The notes: a model not told the origin generated them from the sequence alone. DNA of 64,000 nt from Actinomyces bowdenii (GCF_017592395.1 NZ_JAGFOU010000004.1:87839-151838); one strand, 5' to 3'; shown: positions 33,668 to 43,984, numbered from the stretch's first letter. Made by a program: numbers and translations.

Positions 33668-34554
33668 GGGCTGGCCTCCTGATGACGACGTGACCGACTG
33701 GCCAACCGTACCGCCCCGACCACGGCGGTGAGGACCGCCACCGCGGTGTAGGCGCCCACCAGCAGCACCACGATCATGGCGCCAGGAGACAGGCGCACGA
33801 AGTAGGTGATGGTCAGGCCGCTGACGCAGGCCACCACGCCCAGGCCCATGGCCAGGTGCATGGTGCGGGTGAAGGAGTGGGACACCAGCTGGGCGATGGC
33901 CACCGGCACGATCATCACCGCCGAGACCATGAGCGCGCCCACCACCCGCATGGACACCGAGACCGTCAGGGCCGCCACCACGGCGATGAGGATGTTCAGC
34001 GCCCCCGTGGGCAGCCCGCAGGCCCGGGCGAACTCCTCGTCGTGGCACAGGGCGAACAGGGGGCCGCGCAGCCCCAGCCCGACCACCAGCACCCCGGCCG
34101 CCAGCACGATGGTGAACCAGGTGTCGGTCACCGAGACCGTGGAGATGGAGCCGAACAGGTAGGAGTTGAGGTTCGTCGTCGTCCCGCCGGCCAGGGAGAT
34201 GAGGATGACGCCCCCGGCGATGCCCCCGTAGAACAGGATCGCCAGGGCCACATCCCCCCGGGTGCGGCCGCGGGCGCGGATGGCCTCGATGACCACCGCG
34301 CCCAGGACGCTGGCCAGGATCGCCCCGGGGATGGCCAGGGCATCACGCGGGGTGGCGTTCGCCGCGGCCCCGGCCAGCCAGCCCAGGGCGATGCCGGTCA
34401 GGGCGATGTGGCCGATGCCGTCGCCCAGGAGGGCCAGGCCCCGCTGAACCAGGTAGGTGCCCACCACGGGGGCCGACAGGCCCACCAGGACGGCCACGAT
34501 GAAGGCCCGCTGCATCAGGGGGCTGGAGAGCATGGCGGTCAGATCGGCCAGCAT
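33664..34554 (-). CDS. znuB: Metal (zinc-type) ABC transporter permease
   Basis: ABC-3 family permease of 296 residues with eight or nine hydrophobic helices. Typical segments are VLVGLSAPVVGTYLVQRGLALLGDGIGHIALTGIALG near the N-terminus and ACGLPTGALNILIAVVAALTVSVSMRVVGALMVSAVMIVPVAIAQ in the second half. Overlaps its ATPase gene and zur by four bases each. Confidence 0.93.
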   Translation of the reverse strand: MLADLTAMLSSPLMQRAFIVAVLVGLSAPVVGTYLVQRGLALLGDGIGHIALTGIALGWLAGAAANATPRDALAIPGAILASVLGAVVIEAIRARGRTRGDVALAILFYGGIAGGVILISLAGGTTTNLNSYLFGSISTVSVTDTWFTIVLAAGVLVVGLGLRGPLFALCHDEEFARACGLPTGALNILIAVVAALTVSVSMRVVGALMVSAVMIVPVAIAQLVSHSFTRTMHLAMGLGVVACVSGLTITYFVRLSPGAMIVVLLVGAYTAVAVLTAVVGAVRLASRSRRHQEASP

Positions 34555-35465
34555 CAGAAGCGCTCCTCTCGGGGCGGCCGGGCGCGGAGCACCGGCGCGT
34601 GGTGGACTGGCGGGGCCTGCTCGCCGTGGGGGTGCTCGTGCTCGCAGTCCTGGGTGGTGTCGTGGCCGATCTCGTCGTGGCGGGAGTGGTCGTGGCCCTC
34701 GGGACGCAGCTCGGCGGCCCGGCCGTCGCTGATGACCCGGCCGTCCTGGAGCACCACCGCGCGCTCGACGACGTCGGCCAGCTCGCCCATCTCGTGCAGG
34801 ACCGTGATGAGCGTCAGCCCGCTGCCGCGCAGCTCGGTGAGGATCGCGGCCAGGGACTCGCGGCTGGCCCGGTCGATGCCCGCCAGGGGCTCATCGAGGA
34901 TGAGCAGCTCGGGGCGGCGCACCAGGGCCCGGGCGATGAGCACGCGCTGGGCCTGCCCGCCGGAGAGGACCTGGACGTGGTCACGGGCCCGGTCGGCCAG
35001 GCCGACGGCGTCCAGCGCCTCCATCGCCAGCCTGCCGGCCCGGGGGCCCCGGTCGCCCCAGGGGCGCCGGGGCCCCAGCAGTCCTGAGCGCACCACCTCC
35101 AGGGCGGTGGCCGGGACCCCGGAGGCGGCCGTGACCCGCTGGGGCACGTAGCCCACCCGGTCCCAGTCCACGCCGCGGCGGCGGTGCACCGCCCTGCCCA
35201 GGAGGCGCACCGAGCCCGCGACCGTGGGCACCAGGCCCAGGATGGTCTTGACCAGGGTGGACTTGCCCGAGCCGTTGGCCCCCAGGAGGGCCACCGACTC
35301 GCCCCGGCCCACCCGCAGGCTCACCCCGTCCAGGATGAGGCAGGAGCCCAGGACCACGCTGGCATCCTCGGCCTCCACCAGCGCCGATGACGGCGGCGAC
35401 GCCGCCCGGGAGGTCTCGGGCGGCGTCGCGCTGCGAACGGGATGGCGCATGTCGGAACGGCTCAT
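34554..35465 (-). CDS. znuC: Metal (zinc-type) ABC transporter ATPase with His-rich tail
   Basis: 303 residues. Walker A GANGSGKST, Q-loop VGYVPQR, signature LSGGQAQRVLIARAL, Walker B LLILDEPLAGIDR, switch VLHEM. The C-terminus after about residue 260 carries many His/Asp/Glu residues (GHDHSRHDEIGHDTTQD, then HEHPHGEQ), which may buffer zinc. ATG 35465 overlaps the znuA stop. Confidence 0.93.
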   Translation of the reverse strand: MSRSDMRHPVRSATPPETSRAASPPSSALVEAEDASVVLGSCLILDGVSLRVGRGESVALLGANGSGKSTLVKTILGLVPTVAGSVRLLGRAVHRRRGVDWDRVGYVPQRVTAASGVPATALEVVRSGLLGPRRPWGDRGPRAGRLAMEALDAVGLADRARDHVQVLSGGQAQRVLIARALVRRPELLILDEPLAGIDRASRESLAAILTELRGSGLTLITVLHEMGELADVVERAVVLQDGRVISDGRAAELRPEGHDHSRHDEIGHDTTQDCEHEHPHGEQAPPVHHAPVLRARPPREERF

Positions 35466-36526
35466 GTGCAGGACAGCCCGGTGCGCAGGGCCTCCAGGTT
35501 GGCCTTCATCCCATCGACGTAGCCGCCCTTGTCGGGGGCGGACTCCATGGGGCTCAGGACGGCGGTGGTGGTGCCGGTCTCGCTGGCCAGGGCGTCGGCG
35601 GTCTTGGTGGAGACCAGCTCCTCGGTGTAGATCGTCGTGGTCCCGGTGTCCTGCACGACCTTCTTGATCGCGGCGATCTGGGCGGGGCTGGGCTCGGACT
35701 CGGGGTCGATGCCAGAGACCGAGGCCTGGGTCAGCCCGTAGCGCTCGGCCAGGTAGCCGAAGGCCGAGTGGGAGGTGACGAAGGTGGTGCGCTCGCAGGT
35801 GGCCAGGCCCTCCTGGTAGCTGGTGTCCAGGGAGTCCAGCTCGGCGGTGAGGGCCTCGAGGTTCTTCTGGTAGTCCGCGGCGTGGTCGGGGTCGGCGGCC
35901 GAGAGGGACTCCTCCACGGCTGCGGCCGCCGCGCTCATGCGCTGGGGGTCGAGCCAGAAGTGCGGGTCGAGGTCATCGGAGTGGCCGTGGTCATGGTCAT
36001 GGCCGTGGTCATGGTCGTGAGCCTCCTCCGTGCCGTGGTCGTGGCCGTGATCATCGCCGTGGTCGTGGCCGTGGTCATCGCCGTGGTCGTGGCTGTGCCC
36101 GTGGTCATGATCGTGCTCGACCCCCTCATGGTGGACCAGGTCGGCCTGGGTGCTCAGGTCCAGGACCGCGGGCCCGGAGACCTGGGCGACGGCGTCGTCG
36201 AGCGAGGGCTGGAATCCCGGGACATAGGCGATGATGTCGGCCTCGCCCAGGGCGGTGACATCCTTGGGGGAGAGCTCGAAGTCGTGGGGCTCGGCATTCG
36301 TGGGCGTCACCGAGGTCACGGTGACGTGCTCCCCGCCGATGGTCTCGACCAGGTAGCCGATGGGGTAGAAGGAGGCTGACACGGCCAGCCGGCCGCCGCC
36401 GGAGCCCTCGTCCTCCCCGCTCAGCGCGGAGCAGGCGGTCAGGCCCGCCGCCAGGATGAGGGCGGCCCCCGCCGCGGCCGCGCGGCGCCATGGGCGCACT
36501 GCGTAGGTGCTCGTGGAATCATTCAT
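35462..36526 (-). CDS. znuA: Zinc ABC transporter substrate-binding lipoprotein
   Basis: Cluster A-I solute-binding protein, 354 residues. Lipoprotein signal with lipobox LTAC ([12 protein letters not shown]) anchors it to the membrane. Zinc ligands expected at [33 protein letters not shown] and [15 protein letters not shown]. Between the first two motifs sits an exceptional His/Asp-rich loop (about residues 130-180) made of HDHGDDHG repeats, typical of zinc-specific members. First gene of the zinc operon; ATG 36526 lies at the edge of a Zur-like box. Confidence 0.94.
   Translation of the reverse strand: MNDSTSTYAVRPWRRAAAAGAALILAAGLTACSALSGEDEGSGGGRLAVSASFYPIGYLVETIGGEHVTVTSVTPTNAEPHDFELSPKDVTALGEADIIAYVPGFQPSLDDAVAQVSGPAVLDLSTQADLVHHEGVEHDHDHGHSHDHGDDHGHDHGDDHGHDHGTEEAHDHDHGHDHDHGHSDDLDPHFWLDPQRMSAAAAAVEESLSAADPDHAADYQKNLEALTAELDSLDTSYQEGLATCERTTFVTSHSAFGYLAERYGLTQASVSGIDPESEPSPAQIAAIKKVVQDTGTTTIYTEELVSTKTADALASETGTTTAVLSPMESAPDKGGYVDGMKANLEALRTGLSCT
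36034..36105 (-). repeat. 24-bp tandem repeats coding the His-rich loop of znuA
   Basis: Units 36034-36057 and 36058-36081 differ at one base; a third, diverged unit follows to 36105. Each encodes eight residues of the GDDHGHDH type. Confidence 0.85.
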
Positions 36527-36540
36527 GCGAATCATTCTCA
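36526..36540 (-). promoter_or_regulatory. Zur-like box TGAGAATGATTCGCA upstream of znuA
   Basis: 15-base inverted repeat around a central G, one mismatch between arms, and 12 of 15 positions equal to the actinobacterial Zur consensus TGAAAATGATTTTCA. It directly abuts the znuA start codon, so the transcript is probably leaderless or very short-leadered. Confidence 0.75.
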
Positions 36541-36732
36541 TCACAATGGGCGCCCGGGTCAAACCGCGCCGCGCCCCCGCCCCCTTCCCCATGCTCCTCG
36601 CAGTGTGCCGTGAGGCGCCTCGCATCCGGGCCCGCCCGGCCCATGGCGGCCCCCGGGCACGGGCCGCCTACACTGGCCCCACTCGTTCCCGCCAACCAGG
36701 TGGGATCGCGACGACTCCCAAGGAGAGAACCG

Positions 36733-38124
<1,392 letters not shown>

Positions 38125-38144
38125 CCCGCGCCTGACCCGCCGCT

Positions 38145-38186
38145 GCGCATCCCCGGCCGCCGCATCCCCGGCGGCCGGGGATGCGC
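38145..38186 (+). terminator. glyS terminator
   Basis: Perfect 15-bp stem: GCGCATCCCCGGCCG (38145-38159) with its complement at 38172-38186, 12-base loop, 20 bases after the stop. Confidence 0.75.
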
Positions 38187-38243
38187 CGTCATCGGGGGCG
38201 CCGTCATCGGGCCGGCGCGGCCACCGGGGCGCCCACGGGGTGC

Positions 38244-39623
38244 ATGATGGTCCGCGTGAGCCACGAGACGACGCCGGAGACGACCGCATCGGAACCCACC
38301 ACCCACCAGCCCCGCGGCACGGGGAGCCGCATCCACGCCCACTCCCATTCACATTCCGGCCCCCTCCAGCTCGACGCCTATGAGGCCCGGGTGGTGCGCA
38401 CGGTCCTGGCGGTCATCGTCGGGGTCCTGGTCATCGCCACCCTCGTGGGCCTGGCCGTCCTGTGGCCGGGCAGGAGCACGCTGGTGGGCTCGCGGCCCTT
38501 CGCCGTCGAGGGCGTGGCCCTGGAGACCGCCACCGTCACCTCCCGCAATGCCGAGGACTGCCAGGACGCCACCGGGGCCCTGGAGGGGGTCTCCAACGGC
38601 GCCCTGCTCAAGGACTCGGTGTGCGCCACCATCAACTCGGGCGCCGGCCAGGGCCTGGTCATGCCCGTGCACATCCCGGCGGAGTCGCTGCGCATCGCCA
38701 AGCCGGGCGACACCCTCCAGGTCATGTACTCCCCGGAGGCCATCGCCTCGGGCACCCCCTACGTCTTCGTGGACTACCAGCGCCAGGTGCCCGTGGCCGC
38801 GCTCAGCGTCCTCTACCTGGTGCTGGTGGTGGCCGTGGCCGGGCGCAAGGGGGCCCTGAGCGTCCTGGGCCTGCTGGTGGCCACCGCCGTGCTCCTGCTG
38901 TTCATGATCCCCGCGCTGCTGGCGGGCTCCTCCCCGCTGGCGGTCACCCTCGTGGGCTCCATGGCCATGATGCTGGCCGCCGTCTACGTGGCCCACGGGG
39001 TGAGCGTGCGCACCACGACGGCGCTGCTGGGAACGGTGGCGGGGGTGGTCATCACCGTGGTGCTCTCCCTGTGGGGCACGGGCGCGGCCCGGCTGACCGG
39101 CGCCACCGACGAGTCCGCCCTGACCCTGGCCTCGGTGGTCGAGGGCATCGACCTGCAGACCCTGCTGACCTGCGGCATGGTCATCGCCGGGCTGGGCGTC
39201 CTCAACGACGTCACCATCACCCAGGCCTCCGCGGTCTGGGAGCTGCACGCCGCCAACCCCGCGATGCCGGGCGCCCGCCTGTTCACCGGGGGCATGCGCA
39301 TCGGCCGGGACCACATCGCCTCCACCGTCTACACCCTGGCCTTCGCCTACGCGGGCACTGCCCTGCCCCTGATCCTCTCAGCCGCCCTCATCGACCGCCC
39401 CGTGGTGGGCACGCTGCTGTCGGGGGAGATCGCCGAGGAGATCGTGCGCACCCTGGTGTCCTCCGTCGGCCTGGTCCTGGCCATCCCCGCCACCACCGCC
39501 ATCGCCGCCGCCCTGTGCCGCATCACCGTGCCGGTGGAGGAGGACGAGGGCGCCGAGCAGGCCGAGCGCATCGAGCACCCCGAGGAGCCCGGGGGCCTGG
39601 CCGCACCCGCCACCGGGGCCTGA
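38244..39623 (+). CDS. YibE/F family membrane protein
   Basis: Polytopic protein of about 459 residues with a His-rich N-terminus (IHAHSHSHSG), one signal-anchor helix (VLAVIVGVLVIATLVGLAVLW), an extracytoplasmic region of about 120 residues with two cysteines, and then six or seven helices. Conserved YibE/F segments: AGRKGALSVLGLLVATAVLL, AGLGVLNDVTITQASAVWEL and GRDHIASTVYTLAFAYAGTALPL. Role unknown in general. ATG 38244 is used; GTG 38256 is an alternative, seven bases after CATGAT. Confidence 0.88.
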   Translation: MMVRVSHETTPETTASEPTTHQPRGTGSRIHAHSHSHSGPLQLDAYEARVVRTVLAVIVGVLVIATLVGLAVLWPGRSTLVGSRPFAVEGVALETATVTSRNAEDCQDATGALEGVSNGALLKDSVCATINSGAGQGLVMPVHIPAESLRIAKPGDTLQVMYSPEAIASGTPYVFVDYQRQVPVAALSVLYLVLVVAVAGRKGALSVLGLLVATAVLLLFMIPALLAGSSPLAVTLVGSMAMMLAAVYVAHGVSVRTTTALLGTVAGVVITVVLSLWGTGAARLTGATDESALTLASVVEGIDLQTLLTCGMVIAGLGVLNDVTITQASAVWELHAANPAMPGARLFTGGMRIGRDHIASTVYTLAFAYAGTALPLILSAALIDRPVVGTLLSGEIAEEIVRTLVSSVGLVLAIPATTAIAAALCRITVPVEEDEGAEQAERIEHPEEPGGLAAPATGA

Positions 39624-39666
39624 CCGGCCCGCCGCCGCTCAGCGGCCGCCGCGCGGCCCGCGCCGC

Positions 39667-40968
39667 TCAGCCGCCGGAGACGTCGTGCTCGGCGTCGGCC
39701 AGCATCTCCCGATCCGAGTGGTCCAGGTAGGGTGAGTCCAGCCAGCCCTCGGGCAGGTGTGGCGCGCGGGGACTGCCCGCCCGGCCCCTGGGGCCCTCGG
39801 CGGCCGCGCCCGGGAAGGGCACCTGCTCGGGCAGCTGGGAGCGCATCCGGGCCAGGCCCTCCTCCAGGGAGTCCAGATCCCGCACCTGCATGAGCATGGC
39901 CCGGGCGGCCCCGCCCACCGGGTATCCCTTGAGGTACCAGCCCACATGCTTGCGCAGGTCGCGCACGCCCCGGTCCTCGCCCATCTCCTCGGCCAGCATC
40001 CGGCCGTGCTCGCGGATGACGGCGATGACGGCGTCCAGGTCCGGCCGGGTGCGCTCACTGCGCCCGTGCATGGCCGCCACGATGTCGGCGAAGAGCCAGG
40101 GCCGCCCCTGGCAGCCGCGCCCCACCACCACGCCGTCGCAGCCGGTGGAGCGCATCATCTCCACCGCGTCCCCGCCGCTCCACACATCCCCGTTGCCCAG
40201 CACCGGCAGGCGGGTGGCCTCCTTGAGCCGGGCGATCTGGTCCCAGCGCGCCGTCCCCGAGTAGTGCTGGCGGGCGGTGCGGGCATGCAGGGCCACGGCG
40301 CTGATCCCGGCGTCGGCCGCGGCCCGGGCGGCGTCCAGGAAGGTCTCGTGGGACTCATCGATCCCCAGGCGCATCTTGATGGTCACCGGCACCTCGCGCT
40401 CGCGCCGCGCCGCCCTGACGGCCCGCTCCGAGGCGCGCACCGCCTCGCCCAGGATGGCCGCCAGCAGGTCGCGCTTCCACGGCAGGGCCGCGCCCCCGCC
40501 CTTGCGGGTGACCTTGGGCACCGGGCAGCCGAAGTTGAGGTCGATGTGGTCGGCCAGGTCCTCCTCCACCAGGATCCGCACCGCCGCCCCCACCGTGGCC
40601 GGGTCGACGCCGTAGAGCTGGATGGAGCGCACCCGCTCGCCCGGATCGGTGCGCACCATGCCCAGGGTCCGCTCGTTGCGCTCCACCAGCGCCCGGGTGG
40701 TGACCATCTCGGTGACGTACAGCCCGGCGGGGCCGGCCAGGCCGCCGTCGGGCGTGGGCAGGGGCCCGGGCCGGGCGGGGCGCAGCCGCTCTGGCAGGGC
40801 CTGCTCGGCGAAGCGGCGGCACAGCCTGCGGAAGGAGGCATTGGTGACCCCCGCCATCGGGGCGAGCTCGACCGGGGTGGCGACCTCGATCGGGCCGATG
40901 CGCAGCGGCGCGGCATGCGGCGCCTGCGCGGGGGGAGCCTCGGCGGGGGCGGTCTCAGCGGTGGTCAC
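39667..40968 (-). CDS. dusB: tRNA-dihydrouridine synthase, DusB type
   Basis: FMN-dependent reductase making dihydrouridine in tRNA D-loops. 433 residues. ELAPMAGVTNASFRRLCRRF, YVTEMVTTRALVERN, QLYGVDPATVGAAV, DLNFGCPVPKVTRKGGGAALPW with the catalytic Cys, KMRLGIDE, ALHARTARQHYSGTA, GNGDVWSGGDA and VVVGRGCQGRPWLF mark the barrel; a helical domain follows. An insertion of about 18 Pro/Gly-rich residues (ARPGPLPTPDGGLAGPAG) precedes the second strand. GTG 40968 is six bases after CAGCAT on this strand. Confidence 0.94.
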   Translation of the reverse strand: MTTAETAPAEAPPAQAPHAAPLRIGPIEVATPVELAPMAGVTNASFRRLCRRFAEQALPERLRPARPGPLPTPDGGLAGPAGLYVTEMVTTRALVERNERTLGMVRTDPGERVRSIQLYGVDPATVGAAVRILVEEDLADHIDLNFGCPVPKVTRKGGGAALPWKRDLLAAILGEAVRASERAVRAARREREVPVTIKMRLGIDESHETFLDAARAAADAGISAVALHARTARQHYSGTARWDQIARLKEATRLPVLGNGDVWSGGDAVEMMRSTGCDGVVVGRGCQGRPWLFADIVAAMHGRSERTRPDLDAVIAVIREHGRMLAEEMGEDRGVRDLRKHVGWYLKGYPVGGAARAMLMQVRDLDSLEEGLARMRSQLPEQVPFPGAAAEGPRGRAGSPRAPHLPEGWLDSPYLDHSDREMLADAEHDVSGG

Positions 40969-41064
40969 CGGGCCATGCTGGCACAGGCCGGCGCGGGCGC
41001 GCTGCACGCCGCCGCGCCCCCGAGTCCCCGGCCCGCCGTTGACGGCCTCCCGAGGAGGTGCCTC

Positions 41065-41070
41065 TAGGGT
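41065..41070 (+). promoter_or_regulatory. -10 hexamer TAGGGT, leaderless start of fabG
   Basis: Six bases (GGGGGC) before GTG 41077. Confidence 0.6.
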
Positions 41071-41076
41071 GGGGGC

Positions 41077-41802
41077 GTGAGCATCCTCCCCGCCCCCGAG
41101 CCGCGCGCCGTCGTCGTCACCGGCGCCTCGCGCGGCATCGGGGCCGCCGTCGCCGCTGCCCTGGCCGCCCAGGGCGACCGCGTGGCCGGGATCTCCCGCA
41201 GCGGCGCCGCCCCCGACGGCGTCCTGGCCCTGAGCGCCGACGTCAGCGACCGGGCCGCGCTGGCGGCGGCGATGAGCACCGCCGCCACCGCCCACGGCCC
41301 CGCCCAGGTGCTCGTCACCGCCGCTGGCCTGAGCACCCCGGCCCTGGCGGCGGGCACCGGCCCCCGGGCCTGGCAGGAGGCCCTGGCGGTCAACCTCACC
41401 GGCACCTTCAACGCCGTCCAGGAGGTCCTGCCCGCCATGATGCGCCGGCGCCGCGGGGCCATCGTCCTGGTCTCCTCCGTCCTGGCCGCCCGCGGGGGAG
41501 TGGGCACCGCCGCCTACGGGGCCTCCAAGGGCGGGGTCGAGGGCCTGGTGCGCAGCCTGGCCCGCGAGCTGGCCCCCCGGCGCATCACCGTCAACGCCGT
41601 CGCCCCCGGATTCGTCGAGACCGGCATGACCGCCTCCCTGGCCCCCTCCCAGTGCGAGGACTACCTGCGGCAGATCCCCCTGGGCCGCTTCGCCGGCCCC
41701 CAGGAGGTGGTGGGCCCCGTCCTCTTCCTGGCCTCCCCGGGGGCCTCCTACATCACCGGCGCCATCCTGGGCGTCGACGGCGGGCTGGGGATGGGCCGAT
41801 GA
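41077..41802 (+). CDS. fabG: 3-oxoacyl-ACP reductase (SDR family, FabG/MabA-like)
   Basis: NADPH-dependent short-chain dehydrogenase of type II fatty acid synthesis; 241 residues. Cofactor motif TGASRGIG near the N-terminus, catalytic Ser in VLVSSVLAA, Tyr147-x3-Lys151 (YGASK), then INPG-region VNAVAPGFVETGM and ITGAILGVDGGLGMG. Directly followed, with a four-base overlap, by an enoyl-ACP reductase homologue. This is the mabA-inhA order known from mycobacteria and other actinobacteria. Confidence 0.93.
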   Translation: MSILPAPEPRAVVVTGASRGIGAAVAAALAAQGDRVAGISRSGAAPDGVLALSADVSDRAALAAAMSTAATAHGPAQVLVTAAGLSTPALAAGTGPRAWQEALAVNLTGTFNAVQEVLPAMMRRRRGAIVLVSSVLAARGGVGTAAYGASKGGVEGLVRSLARELAPRRITVNAVAPGFVETGMTASLAPSQCEDYLRQIPLGRFAGPQEVVGPVLFLASPGASYITGAILGVDGGLGMGR

Positions 41803-42641
41803 GCCCGGAGCAGACCCCGATGAGCCCGATGAGCCCGGCCCCCGGCCTGCTGGCGGGCCGCACCATCCTGGTCACCGGGGTGCTGCGGCCCACCTCCATC
41901 GCCACCTCCATCGCCGCCCTGGCCCACCAGGAGGGCGCCCGGGTCCTGCTCACCGGAGCCCCGGCCACCATCGGCGCCACCCGGTCCCTGGCCCGCCGCC
42001 TGGGGCTGGAGGAGGCACTGGCCCTGGACGCCTCGGACCCGGGGCAGCTGGCCGCGCTGGAGGCGGGCCTGAGGGCGGCCGGCCTCCAGCGGCTCGACGG
42101 CCTGGTCCACGCCATCGCCCACGCCGACCGCGGACTGCTGGGCGCCGTGCTGCCCGATCAGGGGCAGGAGGTGGCGCCGGAGCAGGCCCGCCTCAGGCAG
42201 CGGCGCCTCCAGGAGGCCTTCACCGCCTCCGTGGCCTCCCTGGCCGGGCTCACCCAGGCGGTGCGCCCCCTGCTGGCCCCCGGTTCCAGCGTGGTGGCCC
42301 TGACCTTCGAGTCCACCCGCGCCCACCCCGGCTACGGCTGGATGGGCCCCCTCAAGGCGGCCCTGGAGTCCAGCGTGCGCTACCTGGCCGCAGAGCTGGG
42401 CGGGCAGGGCGTGCGCGTCAATGCGCTGAGCTGCGGTCCCCTGCGCACCCCGGCCGCCTCGGCCATCCCGGGCCTGGACGACATGGCCGCCCGCTGGGCG
42501 CGGGCCGCGCCCCTGGGATGGGAGGCCCGGGACGCCGGGCCGGTGGCGCGCAGCGCCCTGGCCCTGCTCTCCGACTGGTTGCCCGCCACCACCGGCCAGG
42601 TGCTGCGCGCCGACGGCGGGGCCTTCCTGGCCGGCCCCTGA
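41799..42641 (+). CDS. fabI: Enoyl-ACP reductase (FabI/InhA-like)
   Basis: 280-residue NADH-dependent enoyl reductase. GRTILVTGVLRPTSIATSIAALAHQEGARVLLTG is the divergent SDR cofactor region typical of FabI/InhA; active-site Tyr179 and Lys186 are in GYGWMGPLKAALESS (Y-x6-K, diagnostic of enoyl reductases rather than ketoreductases). Then VRVNALSCGPLRTPAA and the C-terminal GQVLRADGGAF. Residues 110-150 are longer and more Gln/Arg-rich than in E. coli FabI. Translation coupled to fabG. Confidence 0.9.
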   Translation: MSPEQTPMSPMSPAPGLLAGRTILVTGVLRPTSIATSIAALAHQEGARVLLTGAPATIGATRSLARRLGLEEALALDASDPGQLAALEAGLRAAGLQRLDGLVHAIAHADRGLLGAVLPDQGQEVAPEQARLRQRRLQEAFTASVASLAGLTQAVRPLLAPGSSVVALTFESTRAHPGYGWMGPLKAALESSVRYLAAELGGQGVRVNALSCGPLRTPAASAIPGLDDMAARWARAAPLGWEARDAGPVARSALALLSDWLPATTGQVLRADGGAFLAGP

Positions 42642-42645
42642 GCCC

Positions 42646-42664
42646 GCGCGGCGGCCCGCCGCGC
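42646..42664 (+). terminator. Short palindrome after fabI
   Basis: GCGCGGCGG / CCGCCGCGC separated by one base; would open to a 7-bp stem. Also lies just upstream of the sixA promoter. Confidence 0.4.
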
Positions 42665-42681
42665 GCAACGGCCCGGTGCCG

Positions 42682-42687
42682 TAAGGT
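42682..42687 (+). promoter_or_regulatory. -10 hexamer TAAGGT, leaderless start of the sixA-like gene
   Basis: Six bases (GTCACT) before GTG 42694. Confidence 0.6.
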
Positions 42688-42693
42688 GTCACT

Positions 42694-43212
42694 GTGACAG
42701 CACAGACGATGGATATGAGGCGCCTGGTCCTCGTGCGCCACTCCAAGGCCTCCCATGATGCCCTGACCGACATCGAGCGCCCGCTGACCGCCAAGGGCGC
42801 CGCCCTGGCCGACCTGCTGGCCCGCGAGCTGCGCAGCCGCCTGGCCTCCACTGATCTGCTCCTGGTCTCCCCGGCCGCCCGCGCCCGCGACACCGCCCGG
42901 CCCATCCGCAGCCGCCTGGAGCCGGCGCGCACCAGCGTCCACGAGGAGATCTACACCATGGGGGCCGGCGGGATCCTGGATCTGCTGGCCCAGGAGGGCG
43001 GGGACGCGCGCTCCATCATCGTGGTGGGCCATGAGCCCACCGTCTCCGTCCTGGGGCACATGCTCCACGACACCGACGACGACATCGCCGCCCAGATCTC
43101 CTTCGGCGTGCCCACGGCCACCGCCGTGATCATCGACGTGCCCACGGCCTGGGCCCGGCTCGAGCCCCGCAGCGCCCGCATCCGCGAGATCTTCACCGCC
43201 CGCCGCCGCTAG
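42694..43212 (+). CDS. SixA-type histidine phosphatase
   Basis: 172-residue phosphoglycerate-mutase-fold phosphatase. The catalytic RHG-type motif is LVLVRHSKASHD (RHS as in SixA), followed by RPLTAKGAALADLLAREL, DLLLVSPAARARDTARPI and IIVVGHEPTVSVLGHML with the second catalytic His. SixA proteins remove phosphate from phosphohistidine; target here unknown. Leaderless by promoter geometry. Convergent with serB across a giant palindrome. Confidence 0.9.
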   Translation: MTAQTMDMRRLVLVRHSKASHDALTDIERPLTAKGAALADLLARELRSRLASTDLLLVSPAARARDTARPIRSRLEPARTSVHEEIYTMGAGGILDLLAQEGGDARSIIVVGHEPTVSVLGHMLHDTDDDIAAQISFGVPTATAVIIDVPTAWARLEPRSARIREIFTARRR

Positions 43213-43215
43213 TAG

Positions 43216-43297
43216 CCCCACTTTCGACAATTTGCATGAGATCGTACCTTTCCAGCGCTGGAAAAGGCCGATCTCATGCAAATTGTCGAAAAGAGGG
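43216..43297. repeat. ~80-bp intergenic palindrome between sixA and serB
   Basis: Arms of 23 bp (43222-43244, beginning TTTCGACAATTTGCATGAG, and its exact complement 43269-43291) enclose a second palindrome TTTCCAGCGCTGGAAA (43249-43264). Outer CCCC (43217-43220) faces GGGG (43295-43298) with one bulge and one mismatch. It is AT-richer than the flanks and supplies the last codons and stop of serB. It may act as a bidirectional terminator. Confidence 0.9.
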
Positions 43298-43978
43298 GAG
43301 GAGGTCGAGGACGGCGCGCAGGTCGCGCACGTGCACCGCGGCGGGCGCCCGCTCCACCACCACCGGCTTGGCGCAGAAGGCCACCCCCAGGCCCGCCGCG
43401 CCGATCATGCCCAGGTCATTCGCGCCATCGCCCACCGCCACCGTGCGCTCCATCGGCACGCCGTCCTCAGCCGCCCAGGCCCGCAGCAGCCGCTCCTTCT
43501 CCACCCGGTCCACCACCCGGCCCAGCACCCGGCCGCTCAGGGCCCCCTCCTCGACCTCCAGGCGGTTGGCCGCCACGTGGTCCAGGCCCAGGCGGGAGGC
43601 CAGCGGGCCGACCACCTCCATGAATCCGCCCGAGACCACCCCCACCCGGCAGCCGCGGGCATGGAGCTGCTCGATGAGCTCCAGGGCCCCGGTGGTCAGG
43701 GTCACCTGCCGGCCGACCTCCGCCAGTGCCTCGACGGGGACGCCCCGCAGCGCCGCCACCCGCTCCTGCAGGGAGGCGGCGAAGTCCAGCTCGCCGCGCA
43801 TCGCCCGCTGCGTGATGCGCGCGACCTGCTCGCGCACCCCCGCGTGCTCGGCGATGAGCTCGATGACCTCCTGATCGATGAGTGTGGAGTCCACATCCAT
43901 GACCAGCAGGCCCGGGCCCTCCTGGAGCAGCGGACCACTGGCACGGGTGCCGCTGACGCGGCCGGGGGAGGAGCTCAT
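43274..43978 (-). CDS. serB: Phosphoserine phosphatase
   Basis: HAD-superfamily enzyme for the last step of serine synthesis; 234 residues. Motif I LLVMDVDSTLIDQEVIELIAEHAG (nucleophile DxD), ERVAALRGVP, motif II GVVSGGF, GRVLGRVVDRVEKE, and motif IV VAVGDGANDLGMIGAAGLGVAFCAKP. The final residues PSFRQFA and the stop codon are encoded by the arm of the intergenic palindrome. ATG 43978 lies six bases from TAGCAT (43985-43990), so the transcript is leaderless. No N-terminal ACT domains. Confidence 0.94.
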   Translation of the reverse strand: MSSSPGRVSGTRASGPLLQEGPGLLVMDVDSTLIDQEVIELIAEHAGVREQVARITQRAMRGELDFAASLQERVAALRGVPVEALAEVGRQVTLTTGALELIEQLHARGCRVGVVSGGFMEVVGPLASRLGLDHVAANRLEVEEGALSGRVLGRVVDRVEKERLLRAWAAEDGVPMERTVAVGDGANDLGMIGAAGLGVAFCAKPVVVERAPAAVHVRDLRAVLDLLPSFRQFA

Positions 43979-43984
43979 AGCCGC

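Noticed and set aside
36526..36540. Iron Fur box rather than Zur box
   Set aside because: The spacing and 7-1-7 symmetry fit Zur better, and the operon encodes a His-rich zinc-type binding protein; a Fur role cannot be excluded entirely.
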